Shown here: piece by piece, positions 34,413 to 44,162 of the stretch
How positions within the stretch are numbered: position 1 is the stretch's first letter
Layout: each line of letters opens with the position of its first letter
Assembly: GCA_030434875.1 (NCBI GenBank)
Contig: JAUISW010000001.1
Coordinates: 1 to 64,000, forward strand
Length of the DNA stretch: 64,000 nucleotides
Direction of reading: 5' to 3'
Source of the DNA: Lachnospiraceae bacterium C1.1
GTDB lineage: Bacteria; Bacillota; Clostridia; Lachnospirales; Lachnospiraceae
Made by a program: the position numbers and the translations under genes
Notes under the pieces: model-generated
The model's database searches: none
Seen by the model: the letters and a program-made list of their open reading frames with translations, nothing else
Told to the model about the DNA's origin: nothing

Positions 34413-35708
34413 ATGTTTAATCGATTTTTCAGGATAGCCAATGGGGTGTTCAGGTTCATTGTGATCCTTGTAGCTTCAACACTTATGATCTATGGAGTGT
34501 ATGTAATTGCAGACACTCTGAATACGGAAAGAAATGCTTTTGTTTCGGATGAGCTCTTAAAATATAAGCCTGCTGACGGAGATGACGGGGAAACGGGCTA
34601 CAGTCTGGAAGAACTGAAAGAATTAAACCCTGATGTGGTCGGATGGCTTGATATCTATGATACTAATATAGATTATCCTTTGGTACAGGGCGAGGATGAA
34701 ACAAAATATGCGAGCCATGACGTGTTTGGAAACAGCTCGATAACAGGCTCTATTTACCTTTCATCACAGAACAGCTCTGATTTTTCAGACTTCTGCAATA
34801 TTATCTACGGTCACAACATGGATGCAGGTGCAATGTTTGGTGATATTGCGAAATATGTGGATGAGGATTATTTTAATTCCCACAGGTCAGGAATGCTTTA
34901 TTCAGATGCCGGAAGTTATGAATTCCGGATATATTCCGTACTGGAGGTTGATGCCTATGATGAGAATATATATGGTAAAAGATTTGCTGATAAGTCTGAA
35001 TCGGCGGATCTGGTAGAATATATAAATAAAAATATGCTTCACGGCGAAGTGAAAAATCTGAACGATCTTAATAAAATACTTATATTTTCAACCTGTGAGA
35101 GCGCAGAGACCAATGGCAGGGTCATAGTGGTTGCTGATGCGGTAGCTTCAAGCAAGGTATATGCGGAAAGAGAAGCTCCTGATGGCGATGGTGGATTCTT
35201 AAAAAGAGCCAAGTTACATAAGGTTGAGTATTGGTCACTTTTGAATTTTATATGCTTTGCGGGAACGTTTTTCACGCTCCTGCCCCTGTTCTGTTCTGTG
35301 AAGAAGTACAGGATGTTTTCCTATTCGAAAAAGATAAAAACTGAAGTTGTGGAAAATTATAATGCCATAGACCCTTATCTGGATAATGGAAATGGTCACT
35401 GGAATATGCAGAAGGAGCTTCTGAGGGCGATAAGTAATTTCAGGAGAAAACTGTTTTCGGGCATTGTAATAGAAATTCTGGCATTGATGGGCTCTGCATT
35501 TATTTCCGTATTTGTAGAGGATTTGACAAAAAGGATAGTGCTGATAGATAATTATACACCGCTGATGCTGACGCTTTTTGCGGTGGCACTGTCTGCTGAT
35601 ATAATATGCTTTACCTATAGGGGGATTGAGATACCGGGCGTTATAGATGCTCTTATTCAGGAACATGGGAAACCTCAGGTCGCAGATATCAGTTCGGCAG
35701 CAAAATAG
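34413..35708 (+). CDS. Class B pilus sortase with C-terminal membrane extension
   Basis: The predicted transpeptidase joins pilin subunits at the PTG motif. An N-terminal membrane span (about residues 10-32) is followed by a sortase B-like domain. Its catalytic His is in NIIYGHNM, Cys in IFSTCES and Arg in NGRVIVVA. After about residue 280 comes an unusual extension with three or four membrane spans, longer than typical class B sortases. I chose ATG 34413 (MFNRFF) because GGAGG lies 6 bases upstream; the ATG at 34395 lacks a site. It overlaps or directly follows the sipA-like gene, completing a four-gene pilus locus. Confidence 0.85.
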   Translation: MFNRFFRIANGVFRFIVILVASTLMIYGVYVIADTLNTERNAFVSDELLKYKPADGDDGETGYSLEELKELNPDVVGWLDIYDTNIDYPLVQGEDETKYASHDVFGNSSITGSIYLSSQNSSDFSDFCNIIYGHNMDAGAMFGDIAKYVDEDYFNSHRSGMLYSDAGSYEFRIYSVLEVDAYDENIYGKRFADKSESADLVEYINKNMLHGEVKNLNDLNKILIFSTCESAETNGRVIVVADAVASSKVYAEREAPDGDGGFLKRAKLHKVEYWSLLNFICFAGTFFTLLPLFCSVKKYRMFSYSKKIKTEVVENYNAIDPYLDNGNGHWNMQKELLRAISNFRRKLFSGIVIEILALMGSAFISVFVEDLTKRIVLIDNYTPLMLTLFAVALSADIICFTYRGIEIPGVIDALIQEHGKPQVADISSAAK

Positions 35709-35780
35709 TGAAAACGTATAAATGATTTTTGAGAGTCGGGGAAATGTATCCCCGGCTTTCTTTAATGTGAACAGTAGCAC

Positions 35781-36307
35781 TTGGAAAATAACGCAGACAG
35801 GCTTATGATATTCAGGGAATAGTTGGTTTTATAACTGATGAATATTTCTATCTGGCGAATATGCTGGTGTCTTTTTCGTGTGCGATGCAGCTCCAGAGCT
35901 TCAGGAAGGTCAAAGGTCATGCCTATGCTTCGACCATGTGCATAGGAAATTTTAGGAGTGGGACTGATGCGATATCGATGTTTATTCATTCAGGAGAAAA
36001 AAGTATATAAAAAATGCGTTTTATTATATACTTGTAATAGTAGTATTTGCGATGGGCGCAGGTTACAGATAACTGTGTTGTGGGGATAGTTCCGAACAGG
36101 AAAAAGATGCATGAAAACCTCCATCGGTCACTGATGCTTGGAACGGCGCTCAATCCCTATATCGGCTACGAGAATGTGGCAAAATGTGCACACAAGGCAG
36201 CAGATGAAAATATCTCCCTGAAGGAGGCATGTGTGAGCCTTGGATTTATGACGGCAGAACGTTTTGATGAGATATTCCATCCGGAGGAAATGGCATATCT
36301 GCAGTAA
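35781..36307 (+). pseudogene. Collapsed duplicate of the lipoprotein-yoaK-fumC operon
   Basis: A promoter-like segment (TTGGAA, 17 bases, TATGAT at 35781-35809) matches the promoter at 38125-38153, including its flanks. It runs directly into a decayed internal piece of the YoaK/DUF1275 gene (about 35810-36060, alignable to 39320-39575). At 36061-36065 it jumps into the fumarase C-terminus (36066-36307, alignable to 40873-41113), which still reads NCVVGIVPNRKKMHENLHRS to AYLQ. The lipoprotein gene, the ends of yoaK and most of fumC have been deleted. The fumarase tail is open but lacks the active site. Confidence 0.85.
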
Positions 36308-36353
36308 AGGTGCTGCCATTGGGTTAAGCATTTGAAATGTGCGGGGTAGGAAA

Positions 36354-38033
36354 ATGAATGATTTTCTGGAAAAAAGGCTGAATTTTAAGCGGAAGATACT
36401 GATCGTTGATGACGCGGAAATAGGACGGTATATGCTCAAGGATATGCTTGAGGATGACTATGAGATAATGCTTGCTGAGAACGGAAAGGAAGCCCTTGAG
36501 ATCATGAGGGAAAATGCAGACATTCTCTCGATCGTGCTGCTTGACCTTATAATGCCCGTGATGGACGGATTTGAGGTTTTGAACGAAGTGGGCAAAGACA
36601 GTTTGCTGAGCAGGATTCCGGTAATTGTCCTTACAGCAGAACAGAATGCTGAGGTCAAGAGCCTTAAAATGGGAGCGGCAGATTTCCTGCCAAAGCCTTA
36701 TGATATCCCGGAAGCCATAAAGGCCAGGATAGACAGGACGATCCAGCTCTATGAAAGCAAGAGGCTTATTTCGGCAACAAGCTCCGATCCCCTGACGGGG
36801 CTTTTCCGCAGGGAATATTTTATGAATTATATCAAGATCGCTGATCAGCATATGCCGGACAGGAAAAGAGATGCTATAGCAGCCGATCTGAACCGTTTTC
36901 ATATTATCAATGAGCTGTATGGTCATGACTGCGGGAACTTTGTCCTTAAAGAAGTCGGGAGGATAATGAGCTTTCTGGCGGATAAATATAAGGGCGCTGC
37001 CTGCAGAGCCGGCAGCAACAGCTTTTTCCTCTACATATCCCATCAGGATATGATAGAGGAGATCCTTGCAGAGACAGAGCAGAGAATATCCGAAAAGCTT
37101 GGACATCTGAACGTAACTATCAGAATGGGAGTTTACAGCAGGGCAGAAAATATGGCGGATGTGCGGAAACGCTTTGACTGTGCGCTTCTTGCCTGCAATT
37201 CCATCAAGGAAGGTTATTCATGCAGCATGGCATTCTATGACAAGGCAATGCATGAAAAAGAGGCCTATGAGGAAAGACTGCTTGCCGATATGGAGACAGG
37301 GATCGCAGAGAAACAGTTTATTGTCTTTTATCAGCCGAAATATTCAGTACAGGGAGACAAGCCTGTGCTTGCCTCGGCGGAAGCGCTTATACGCTGGAAG
37401 CATCCGGAATTTGGAATGGTAAGTCCGGGAGTATTTATTCCTCTTTTTGAGAGAAAAGGAAGGATACATGCACTTGACAGATATGTATGGAAGTGTGCAG
37501 CAGACCAGGTGGCCGAGTGGAGAAGAAAGTACAGGATAAATCTTCCCGTATCGGTTAATGTTTCACGTATAGATCTGATGCAAGAGGATTTTTCTGAAAA
37601 ATTATTTAAGATAGTAGAAGAGGCGGGCATAAAACCGGAAGAATATATGCTGGAGGTCACGGAGTCTGCCTACACAGAGGATTCAGGCAAGACTCTAGGG
37701 ATGATCAGCAGGCTCCGTGAGGCAGGATTCAGGATAGAAATGGATGATTTCGGCTCGGGCTATTCTTCACTTAATATGATATCAACTATGCCGATCGACG
37801 TATTAAAACTCGACAGAGGATTTGTGAAGAACATTGAATATAATAAAAAGGATTACCGCATGGTCGAGATCATAATGGAGATAGCCAGACTCCTTGGTGT
37901 AAAGGTGGTTGCAGAGGGAGTAGAAACTGAGGGGCAGCATGAGCTCCTGAAAAAAGCCGGAGTAGATATCATTCAGGGCTTTTACTATTCAAAACCGGTG
38001 CCTCCGGAGGAATTTGCATCCTTCCTTGTATAA
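36354..38033 (+). CDS. Response regulator with degenerate GGDEF and intact EAL domain
   Basis: This cytoplasmic protein probably degrades cyclic-di-GMP in response to a sensor kinase. The N-terminal receiver domain has the acidic pair ILIVDDAE, phospho-acceptor LLDLIMPVMDG and lysine PKPYD. The GGDEF-like domain begins DPLTGLFRREY, but its active site is RAGSNSFFL, so no cyclase activity is expected. The EAL domain keeps the catalytic set: SAEALIRWKHP, VNVSRIDL, EVTESA, DDFGSGYSS, LKLDRGF, AEGVET and IQGFYYSKP. I chose ATG 36354, after GGTAGGA; a GTG at 36339 is an alternative. No sensor kinase is adjacent. Confidence 0.9.
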   Translation: MNDFLEKRLNFKRKILIVDDAEIGRYMLKDMLEDDYEIMLAENGKEALEIMRENADILSIVLLDLIMPVMDGFEVLNEVGKDSLLSRIPVIVLTAEQNAEVKSLKMGAADFLPKPYDIPEAIKARIDRTIQLYESKRLISATSSDPLTGLFRREYFMNYIKIADQHMPDRKRDAIAADLNRFHIINELYGHDCGNFVLKEVGRIMSFLADKYKGAACRAGSNSFFLYISHQDMIEEILAETEQRISEKLGHLNVTIRMGVYSRAENMADVRKRFDCALLACNSIKEGYSCSMAFYDKAMHEKEAYEERLLADMETGIAEKQFIVFYQPKYSVQGDKPVLASAEALIRWKHPEFGMVSPGVFIPLFERKGRIHALDRYVWKCAADQVAEWRRKYRINLPVSVNVSRIDLMQEDFSEKLFKIVEEAGIKPEEYMLEVTESAYTEDSGKTLGMISRLREAGFRIEMDDFGSGYSSLNMISTMPIDVLKLDRGFVKNIEYNKKDYRMVEIIMEIARLLGVKVVAEGVETEGQHELLKKAGVDIIQGFYYSKPVPPEEFASFLV

Positions 38034-38071
38034 CGGTGTTTTAAAACAAGTCAGGAGCTGTTCATAAATAA

Positions 38072-38110
38072 AACGTAACTGTTCAGGGTACCTGAACAGT
38101 TACGTTTTTT
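38072..38110 (+). terminator. Intrinsic terminator after the EAL gene
   Basis: AACGTAACTGTTCAGG pairs perfectly with CCTGAACAGTTACGTT around GTA, followed by a T-run. The inner 13 bp of the stem equal the stem at 3847-3875. Confidence 0.92.
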
Positions 38111-38124
38111 ATCGTAAAAATCAC

Positions 38125-38153
38125 TTGGAAAAAAACCCGGCCTGGCTTATGAT
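38125..38153 (+). promoter_or_regulatory. Promoter of the lipoprotein-yoaK-fumC operon
   Basis: TTGGAA (38125-38130) and TATGAT (38148-38153) are 17 bases apart. The element is conserved in the duplicate at 35781-35809, which supports function. Confidence 0.7.
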
Positions 38154-38204
38154 AGAACGTGTCAAATAAAATCGTTAAGATAAAATTAAAGGGAGCGGGG
38201 AAAA

Positions 38205-38966
38205 ATGAAAAAGAAAATTGTGGCTCTTATTACGGCAGTTGTTTTTGTATCCGGTCTTTCTGCATGTGGTAATTCCGCGGAAAAAGAAGCGGCATCGACC
38301 GGGACAGCGGAAAATATATCCACAGAAACGGCATCATCTGCCGAAACAGGCGGAAACGCATCATATGCATCGGTATATTTAAAAGAAATCGATGAACTTA
38401 ATACAGCCGGGAATGCTGATCTTTTTGCATTGGTTGATGTAAACGGTGATGAGATTCCGGAGCTTGCTGCCATCAGTACAGAGGGTTCCTGGGATAAAGA
38501 TCAGGTATTTTTATATACGACTGACGGATCAGAGATTTACCTTCTGGCGAGTGATATCGCTCCCGGGCTTGAAGGACATTATATCGGATTTTTCGAAAAG
38601 GAGAATCTTTTTGTTCAGTCCGGTGGTGCGGCAGGGGAACACTATGATTTTTATAAAATAGAAGATTCAAAACCTGTGAAAGTTCTTACAGCAGACAATT
38701 TCTCTATACCGGATGAAAACGGAGACGAAAAGATACATTTAAGCATAAACGGGGAAGAAGTTTCCGAAGAAGAATACACTAATTCAGTAAAAGAATGTAT
38801 GGGATTAAAGGGAAACATGATCAAGCTTTCAGAGGTTGACAGATCTGAGATGATAGAGATGAAGAGTGAGATCAATGAAGCTTCATTGATTTTTGAGGAG
38901 GCTGGAAAGAGGGATTACAGTTCTTATGATAAAATAAAGGAAGAACTGGAAAAAATATCTAAATGA
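38205..38966 (+). CDS. Lipoprotein with calcium-loop-like motif
   Basis: The 253-residue predicted lipoprotein has the lipobox LSAC and a Thr/Ala/Glu linker. Its globular domain contains ALVDVNGDEIPELAAIS, a DxNxDxxxE loop like those in EF-hand/dockerin or FG-GAP-type proteins. The function is unknown. GGGAGCGGGG precedes the ATG. It is first in an operon with the YoaK-like protein and fumarase. Confidence 0.7.
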   Translation: MKKKIVALITAVVFVSGLSACGNSAEKEAASTGTAENISTETASSAETGGNASYASVYLKEIDELNTAGNADLFALVDVNGDEIPELAAISTEGSWDKDQVFLYTTDGSEIYLLASDIAPGLEGHYIGFFEKENLFVQSGGAAGEHYDFYKIEDSKPVKVLTADNFSIPDENGDEKIHLSINGEEVSEEEYTNSVKECMGLKGNMIKLSEVDRSEMIEMKSEINEASLIFEEAGKRDYSSYDKIKEELEKISK

Positions 38967-38982
38967 CCGGAGATGATGAGAC

Positions 38983-39693
38983 GTGAATAATCAAGAGGAA
39001 AACAATGAAATTCAGGAGGAAAAGGTAGTTTATCCGATATTTCAATCATTTACAGTAAATCTGCTGATAATGTTCAGCGCAGGCTTTCAGGATGCATATA
39101 CTTATATAGTACGCCATGGAGTATTTGCCAATGCCCAGACAGGAAATATAGTGCTGATGGGAACTTATCTGCTTCAAAAAGACGGGAGCCAGGCAATACA
39201 TTATCTTTTGCCTTTACTGGCATTTGGACTGGGAATCCTGACTTCCTCACAGATCGAGCTAAATCTCGATAAAAACTTAGGGGTTGCAAAAAGACTTGTA
39301 TTGATATTAGAGATCATCAGTCTTGGAATAGTGGGATTTATACCGGATAAGTATTTCTTCATTGCAAATATGCTGGTATCATTTTCCTGTGCGATGCAGC
39401 TTCAAAGCTTCAGGTCGATAAAAAGCCATGCCTATGCATCAACCATGTGTATAGGAAATTTCAGAAGCGGTGTAGATGCAATATCGAACTATATTCATTC
39501 GGGAGAAAAAAGCAGTCTGAAAAATGCGCTGTATTATATACTTGTTGTCGGAGTATTTGCATTGGGAGCAGGCCTAGGCGGAAATATAAGTGCGGTGATA
39601 GGGATCCGTGCCATATGGATTTCTGTAGTGATCCTGATAATAACTTTTATCGCATATAGTTACAAGCTGGCAAAGAAAAGAGCTGATCAATGA
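38983..39693 (+). CDS. YoaK/DUF1275-family membrane protein
   Basis: This 236-residue protein has six predicted membrane spans and the family's features: FSAGFQDAYTYIVRHGVFANAQTGNIVLMG near the N-terminus and QLQSFRSIKSHAYASTMCIGNFRSG later. Its role is not known; it may be a small-molecule transporter. The start is GTG 38983, soon after the lipoprotein stop, with a distant GGAG. A decayed copy of its middle lies at about 35810-36060. It is followed 13 bases later by fumarase. Confidence 0.82.
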   Translation: MNNQEENNEIQEEKVVYPIFQSFTVNLLIMFSAGFQDAYTYIVRHGVFANAQTGNIVLMGTYLLQKDGSQAIHYLLPLLAFGLGILTSSQIELNLDKNLGVAKRLVLILEIISLGIVGFIPDKYFFIANMLVSFSCAMQLQSFRSIKSHAYASTMCIGNFRSGVDAISNYIHSGEKSSLKNALYYILVVGVFALGAGLGGNISAVIGIRAIWISVVILIITFIAYSYKLAKKRADQ

Positions 39694-39706
39694 AAAGGAG
39701 AGAATT

Positions 39707-41113
39707 TTGGAAAAGAAGAATGAGTTAAAAGACTATCGTATTGAACATGATTCAATGGGTGAGATGAAGGTACCTGCTGATAAGTACTGGGGTGCCCAGA
39801 CAGAGCGCAGTCATGAAAATTTCCTTATAGGTGTCGGGATCGAAACGATGCCAAGAGAGATAATCTCGGCATTCGGAGTTTTAAAAAAGGCAGCGGCAAT
39901 GGCAAACCATGAGCTCACACCGGATAGAATGACAGATGAAAAATGTTCGGTCATTTCGGAAGTCTGTGATGAGATATGCGATGGAATGCTCTGGGATAAT
40001 TTTCCGCTGGTCGTATGGCAGACAGGTTCCGGAACTCAGTCTAATATGAATGTTAATGAAGTAATTGCCGGACGTGGAAATGAGATAGCAGGAAAAAAAC
40101 TTCTGCATCCAAATGATGATGTAAACATGGGACAGTCTTCAAATGATACTTATCCCACGGCATTGCATATTTCCGCAGTTCTTCTCCTTGAGAAAAAACT
40201 TATCCCGGCAGTTGAAAAGCTTGTGGCAGCATTTAAGAAGCTTGAAAAAGACAATGAGGGGATCGTAAAGAGCGGAAGGACACATCTGCAGGACGCGGTA
40301 CCGATTTCTTTTTCACAGGAAATAAGCGGTTGGAGAAGTTCTCTTGAAAGAGACATCGAGATGATAAAACTTTCGGTAAAACCTCTTAAAGAGCTTGCGC
40401 TTGGAGGAACTGCAGTAGGAACGGGACTTAATGCACCAAAGGGTTTTGCAGAGCTTTCAGCTAAGAAGATAGCTGAGATTGCAGGAACTGATTTTAAGAG
40501 CGCTGAGAATAAATTCCATGCTTTAAGTTCAAGGGATGAGATTGTCTTTGCCCATGGTGCTGTAAAGGCGTTGGCTGCAGATTTAATGAAAATAGCAAAT
40601 GATGTCCGTTGGCTTTCATCAGGTCCAAGATGCGGACTTGGTGAGATAAAGATTCCGGAAAACGAGCCGGGTAGTTCTATTATGCCGGGAAAGGTTAATC
40701 CTACCCAGTGTGAACAGGCTACAATGGTAGCGGTACAGGTAATGGGAAATGATGCAGCGATCGGAATTGCAGCGTCCCAGGGGAATTTCCAGCTCAATGT
40801 ATTTTTGCCGGTGATAGCATATAATTTCATCCAGTCGGCAAGACTTCTTTCTGAGTCGATAATATCATTTACGGATAATTGTGTTGTAGGAATTCTTCCG
40901 AATAAGGAGAAGATGCATGAAAACCTTCATCGTTCGCTGATGCTTGGTACAGCGTTGAATCCTTACATCGGTTATGAAAATGTTGCAAAGTGCGCCCATA
41001 AGGCAGCGGATGAAAATATTTCTCTTAAAGAGGCATGTGTTAGTCTCGGATTCTTAACAGCAGAACGTTTTGATGAGATATTCCACCCTGAAGAAATGGC
41101 ATTTCCGCAGTAA
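39707..41113 (+). CDS. fumC: Class II fumarase
   Basis: It interconverts fumarate and L-malate in the cytoplasm. The 468-residue protein shows YRIEHDSMGEMKVPADKYWGAQT at the N-terminus, the NDxxPTA-type segment SSNDTYPTALH and the superfamily signature GSSIMPGKVNP. Similarity to aspartase is inherent to the superfamily, but the N-terminus fits FumC better. The start is TTG 39707 with AAAGGAGAG upstream. It is last of the three-gene operon. A 3' fragment copy lies at 36066-36307. Confidence 0.93.
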   Translation: MEKKNELKDYRIEHDSMGEMKVPADKYWGAQTERSHENFLIGVGIETMPREIISAFGVLKKAAAMANHELTPDRMTDEKCSVISEVCDEICDGMLWDNFPLVVWQTGSGTQSNMNVNEVIAGRGNEIAGKKLLHPNDDVNMGQSSNDTYPTALHISAVLLLEKKLIPAVEKLVAAFKKLEKDNEGIVKSGRTHLQDAVPISFSQEISGWRSSLERDIEMIKLSVKPLKELALGGTAVGTGLNAPKGFAELSAKKIAEIAGTDFKSAENKFHALSSRDEIVFAHGAVKALAADLMKIANDVRWLSSGPRCGLGEIKIPENEPGSSIMPGKVNPTQCEQATMVAVQVMGNDAAIGIAASQGNFQLNVFLPVIAYNFIQSARLLSESIISFTDNCVVGILPNKEKMHENLHRSLMLGTALNPYIGYENVAKCAHKAADENISLKEACVSLGFLTAERFDEIFHPEEMAFPQ

Positions 41114-41295
41114 ATATCTTCTTACTGCGATAGACACAGGAAAATTTAAGGTATAACAGAGAGAGCAGAGCCTGTTTCTGCTCTCTTTTGTTTTAAAATA
41201 ATACAAAAATATTCTAATTATTACTGCTTCATCTGTCGAAATACAATATGTAGAACTTTATGTGTAACTAAGCTGCAAAATTATTGGGGAAGCAA

Positions 41296-43062
41296 ATGAA
41301 GAAGAAAATTTTACAGCACAATATATTTATAGCGATCCTCCTGCTTGCCATTGTATTCTGGGTTGCTGCCGTTATGATAAAGGCTAAGCGTGCGGACGGC
41401 TTTCAGGTGATACCCCCGGACCCTAAGTATTCCGACTGTTCAGACGGCTGGTATGATGATGACGGAAACTATTTTGACCTGGACAAATTGTCGTTTGAGA
41501 AAACTGATATCAATAAGGAGTATGTCATACATTACAGAATTCCTGAAGATGTTGAAATGGGTCCGGATGATTCACTGTGCTTTTTCTGTCGTGGAATTGA
41601 TTACGAGGTTTACATTAAGTCAACTGAAGATAATCCTTATGCAGACAGTGAGGAGTTCGGAAGCAGACGGATCTGTGACTATAAGCAGAATGGAGCAGGG
41701 CTTGCAGGAAAAGAGATCGGAATGGTAGCGGCAACTGTTCCAATTTACAAAACCGACAGGGGAAGTGAGCTGACTTTTGTTCTGACACCAACTGAATACA
41801 GTGCATTTATACTTGATATGAGAATAGAAAAAACCTCTGAATTTATTCTGACAACGATCGGTTCAAGAATGGGGATTTTTTTTGAGAGTCTTTTTATATT
41901 CTTTTTTGGACTTGCAGTAATGGTATATACATTTTTTGCAGTTGAGAAAAAACGTGAGGAAAAAACGGTATTTTTTGCATGGGGAGCTTATTCGCTTACA
42001 CTTGGGATAGTAATGATAATTGAAACGCAGCTTCCTCAGATATTAACAGGAAGACCGGAAATCTTCAGCGCATTAAAATATGTTATGGTGCTTATCCTTG
42101 CCTATCCGCAGGCTGTACAGATAGATGCGATAACAAAGGTTCCGCATAAACGATTTTCATGCGTTGTGGGTGTTACGGTTGTAACATTGCTGGTGATCGA
42201 AACGGCCGGCAATCTCTTTTTGCATACCTCGCTTTACAGGTTAAATCATTTATCCCTCATAATTTTGTCTTCAAATGCCGTGATGAATTTTATCATGCTC
42301 GTAAAGGAGATAAATTACTGGAGGGCAAAGCATCTTTTTTCGATATCCATACCCTTGCTTGCGGCTAATTTGATCTTATTTATGCTCGGTACAATTGATA
42401 TCGCATTATATATGCGCTCTAATAATCATATGACAGACTGGGGAAGGATCATCAGAAGCAGTTATATAGTTTTTATTCTTGCGATACTTGTTTTATTGCT
42501 GAAGCTGGCTGAAAAGAAGAATCATGATGCCATGAGAGCTGAGAAATATAAGGCAGAGGCCAGGATAGATGTCATGACGGGACTTATGAATAAGGCTGCA
42601 TATCTCAAAAAAGAGGCATCCATGACGGCAAAACTAATGAAGGAGAGGGAGAAGGGGAATATAGATTATTCTTTTGTAATAATGTCGATCGACTTAAATA
42701 ATCTCAAAAAGGTGAATGATACAAAAGGACATGAGGCGTGAGACCGTTTTATAAAAAATGCAGCAGATATTTTAAGAAGCTCAGTAGGAACAGATGGAGA
42801 AGCTTACAGGGTTGGAGGCGATGAGTTCCTTGCGCTGATCTTTGGGAAAGAACCCGAAAAAACCTATTTTGAAGTCATAGAGAAACTAAACCGTAAAGTA
42901 AGTGATTTTAACAGGGATAATCCGGGAGCAATCCCCTTGAGTTTTGCTTACGGACATGCAATCTGCAAGGCAGATCAAAATTACAGCATCCATGATTCTG
43001 AGAGGATAGCGGATCAGGAAATGTATCGCTGCAAAAAGGAAATGAAGGCCTTTAGAAGTTAG
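41296..43062 (+). pseudogene. 7TM-sensor diguanylate cyclase interrupted by one in-frame TGA
   Basis: The N-terminal part has one membrane span, an extracytoplasmic 7TMR-DISM-like domain and seven or eight spans (about residues 195-410). A GGDEF domain begins with ARIDVMTGLMNKAAYL. At 42739-42741 the frame meets TGA inside the conserved NDTKGHEA(G)D motif, where GGA (Gly) is expected. The same frame then continues for 106 codons with the intact active site RVGGDEFLAL and ends at TAG 43060-43062. A single G-to-T change explains the break. The truncated product would lack the catalytic half. The start is ATG 41296 behind GGGGAAG. Sequencing error remains possible. Confidence 0.85.
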
Positions 43063-43216
43063 TAATGCATATGGAATTTTACATAGATTTTACATAGACT
43101 TATACATAGTTTTTACCTCAATAGATTATTATTTTGAATATAAGAAAATAATAATCTTTGAAGTTCTCGAGGAAAAACAGCAAAAATGTCCTTACAGTCA
43201 TCTGGAAAAGGATGGA

Positions 43217-43780
43217 GTGATTGAATATAACGGTGTTACTTTTGTCTGTGATTACAGGACAAATTCCTTATGTCTGGGTGATATGTCAGATTCAAATAAT
43301 GTCTTAAACATAAGTCTTCCAAGTGGTGGAAATCTGCTGGTAAATGTAGATAACCTTGGAGATCTGTCAAATGCTGTGGGGATGTTTTCTCCGGCTGACC
43401 TTAATGCCATTATGAGGGCTGTCGCCAAATATAATTTCTGCACAAAGAAACGTGAGGTAGATTTATCAGAGGCTATCAAGACATATGAAGAAACCCATAA
43501 ATTGTTTGCAGAGGAACTGAAAGAGGAGAAAGACTGGCGGGATATGACAAGTGAAGAATGGGATAAGATACTTGAGGGTTTTGATGCCGGTGAAGTTTCT
43601 GCGGAGGATGTAGTTGATCATGAAAACAATTGGACAAGGAAGCTTAGAACAGATGACCAGACTATTCTTATGACTGCGAAAGAAGCTCAAAAAATGGAGA
43701 GTAATGCATTGTTAAAGTATGAAGAAATTCAGCTTTTAGGCACTGGTATTACAATTGATCCCCGGGAATGGGTAAGGTAA
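43217..43780 (+). CDS. Conserved-looking hypothetical protein
   Basis: This soluble 187-residue acidic protein contains YNGVTFVCDYRTNSLCLGDM and SLPSGGNLLVNVDNLGDL, then a Glu-rich helical tail. I cannot assign a function. The start is uncertain: GTG 43217 is used, but related-looking residues (CPYSHLEKDG) continue in frame upstream without an ATG, GTG or TTG, so the true N-terminus may be damaged. It is followed by a bidirectional terminator. Confidence 0.55.
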   Translation: MIEYNGVTFVCDYRTNSLCLGDMSDSNNVLNISLPSGGNLLVNVDNLGDLSNAVGMFSPADLNAIMRAVAKYNFCTKKREVDLSEAIKTYEETHKLFAEELKEEKDWRDMTSEEWDKILEGFDAGEVSAEDVVDHENNWTRKLRTDDQTILMTAKEAQKMESNALLKYEEIQLLGTGITIDPREWVR

Positions 43781-43795
43781 ATTAATAAAATCAAT

Positions 43796-43828
43796 AAAAA
43801 AGACATCAGATTTACTGATGTCTTTTTT
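43796..43828. terminator. Bidirectional terminator between a plus-strand gene and tRNA-Ser
   Basis: AAAAAAGACATCAG pairs perfectly with CTGATGTCTTTTTT. It serves the hypothetical gene on the plus strand and the tRNA on the minus strand. Confidence 0.92.
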
Positions 43829-43835
43829 GCTAGAG

Positions 43836-43921
43836 CGGAGAGGATGGGATTCGAACCCATGTGGCGTTGCCGCCAAACGGTTTTCAAGACCGCCTCGTTA
43901 TGACCGCTTCGATACCTCTCC
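43836..43921 (-). tRNA. tRNA-Ser (anticodon UGA)
   Basis: On the minus strand the acceptor GGAGAGG (43915-43921) pairs with CCTCTCC (43837-43843). The anticodon loop reads CTTGAAA, giving UGA. A long variable arm (GGCGGCAACGCC) and the T-loop GGTTCGAATCC complete a class II serine tRNA of 86 nt. CCA is not encoded. Confidence 0.97.
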
Positions 43922-44162
43922 ATGTTTGCGTTATCCGTCGCAATGAATTAAATGATATCAAAAAAATGTTTTTCTGTCAATACAAGAAAGCTTTTTCCTT
44001 TTTTTATATTTGTTTATTGCTATAATATGGAGTAGCTTTGTCATATGTTGCCTGTCTATCGGGACAATGCCAATAGTTGGTTCCATTCAAGATGAGATTA
44101 TGGGGGAAAAGAAGAGGAATAAAAGATGGATTTGATGACAAAAAAATTCTATTCCTTACTTA

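Noticed and set aside
40150..40830. Minus-strand ORF of 226 codons
   Set aside because: Fully antisense to fumC, which shows complete family signatures on the plus strand.
42739..42741. Selenocysteine at the in-frame TGA
   Set aside because: The position is a conserved glycine of GGDEF domains, not a catalytic cysteine, and no SECIS-like hairpin directly follows.
43836..43921. tRNA-Ser as the integration site of the mobile element
   Set aside because: The element encodes a serine recombinase of TnpX type, not a tRNA-targeting tyrosine integrase, and no duplicate tRNA 3' end was seen on the other side.
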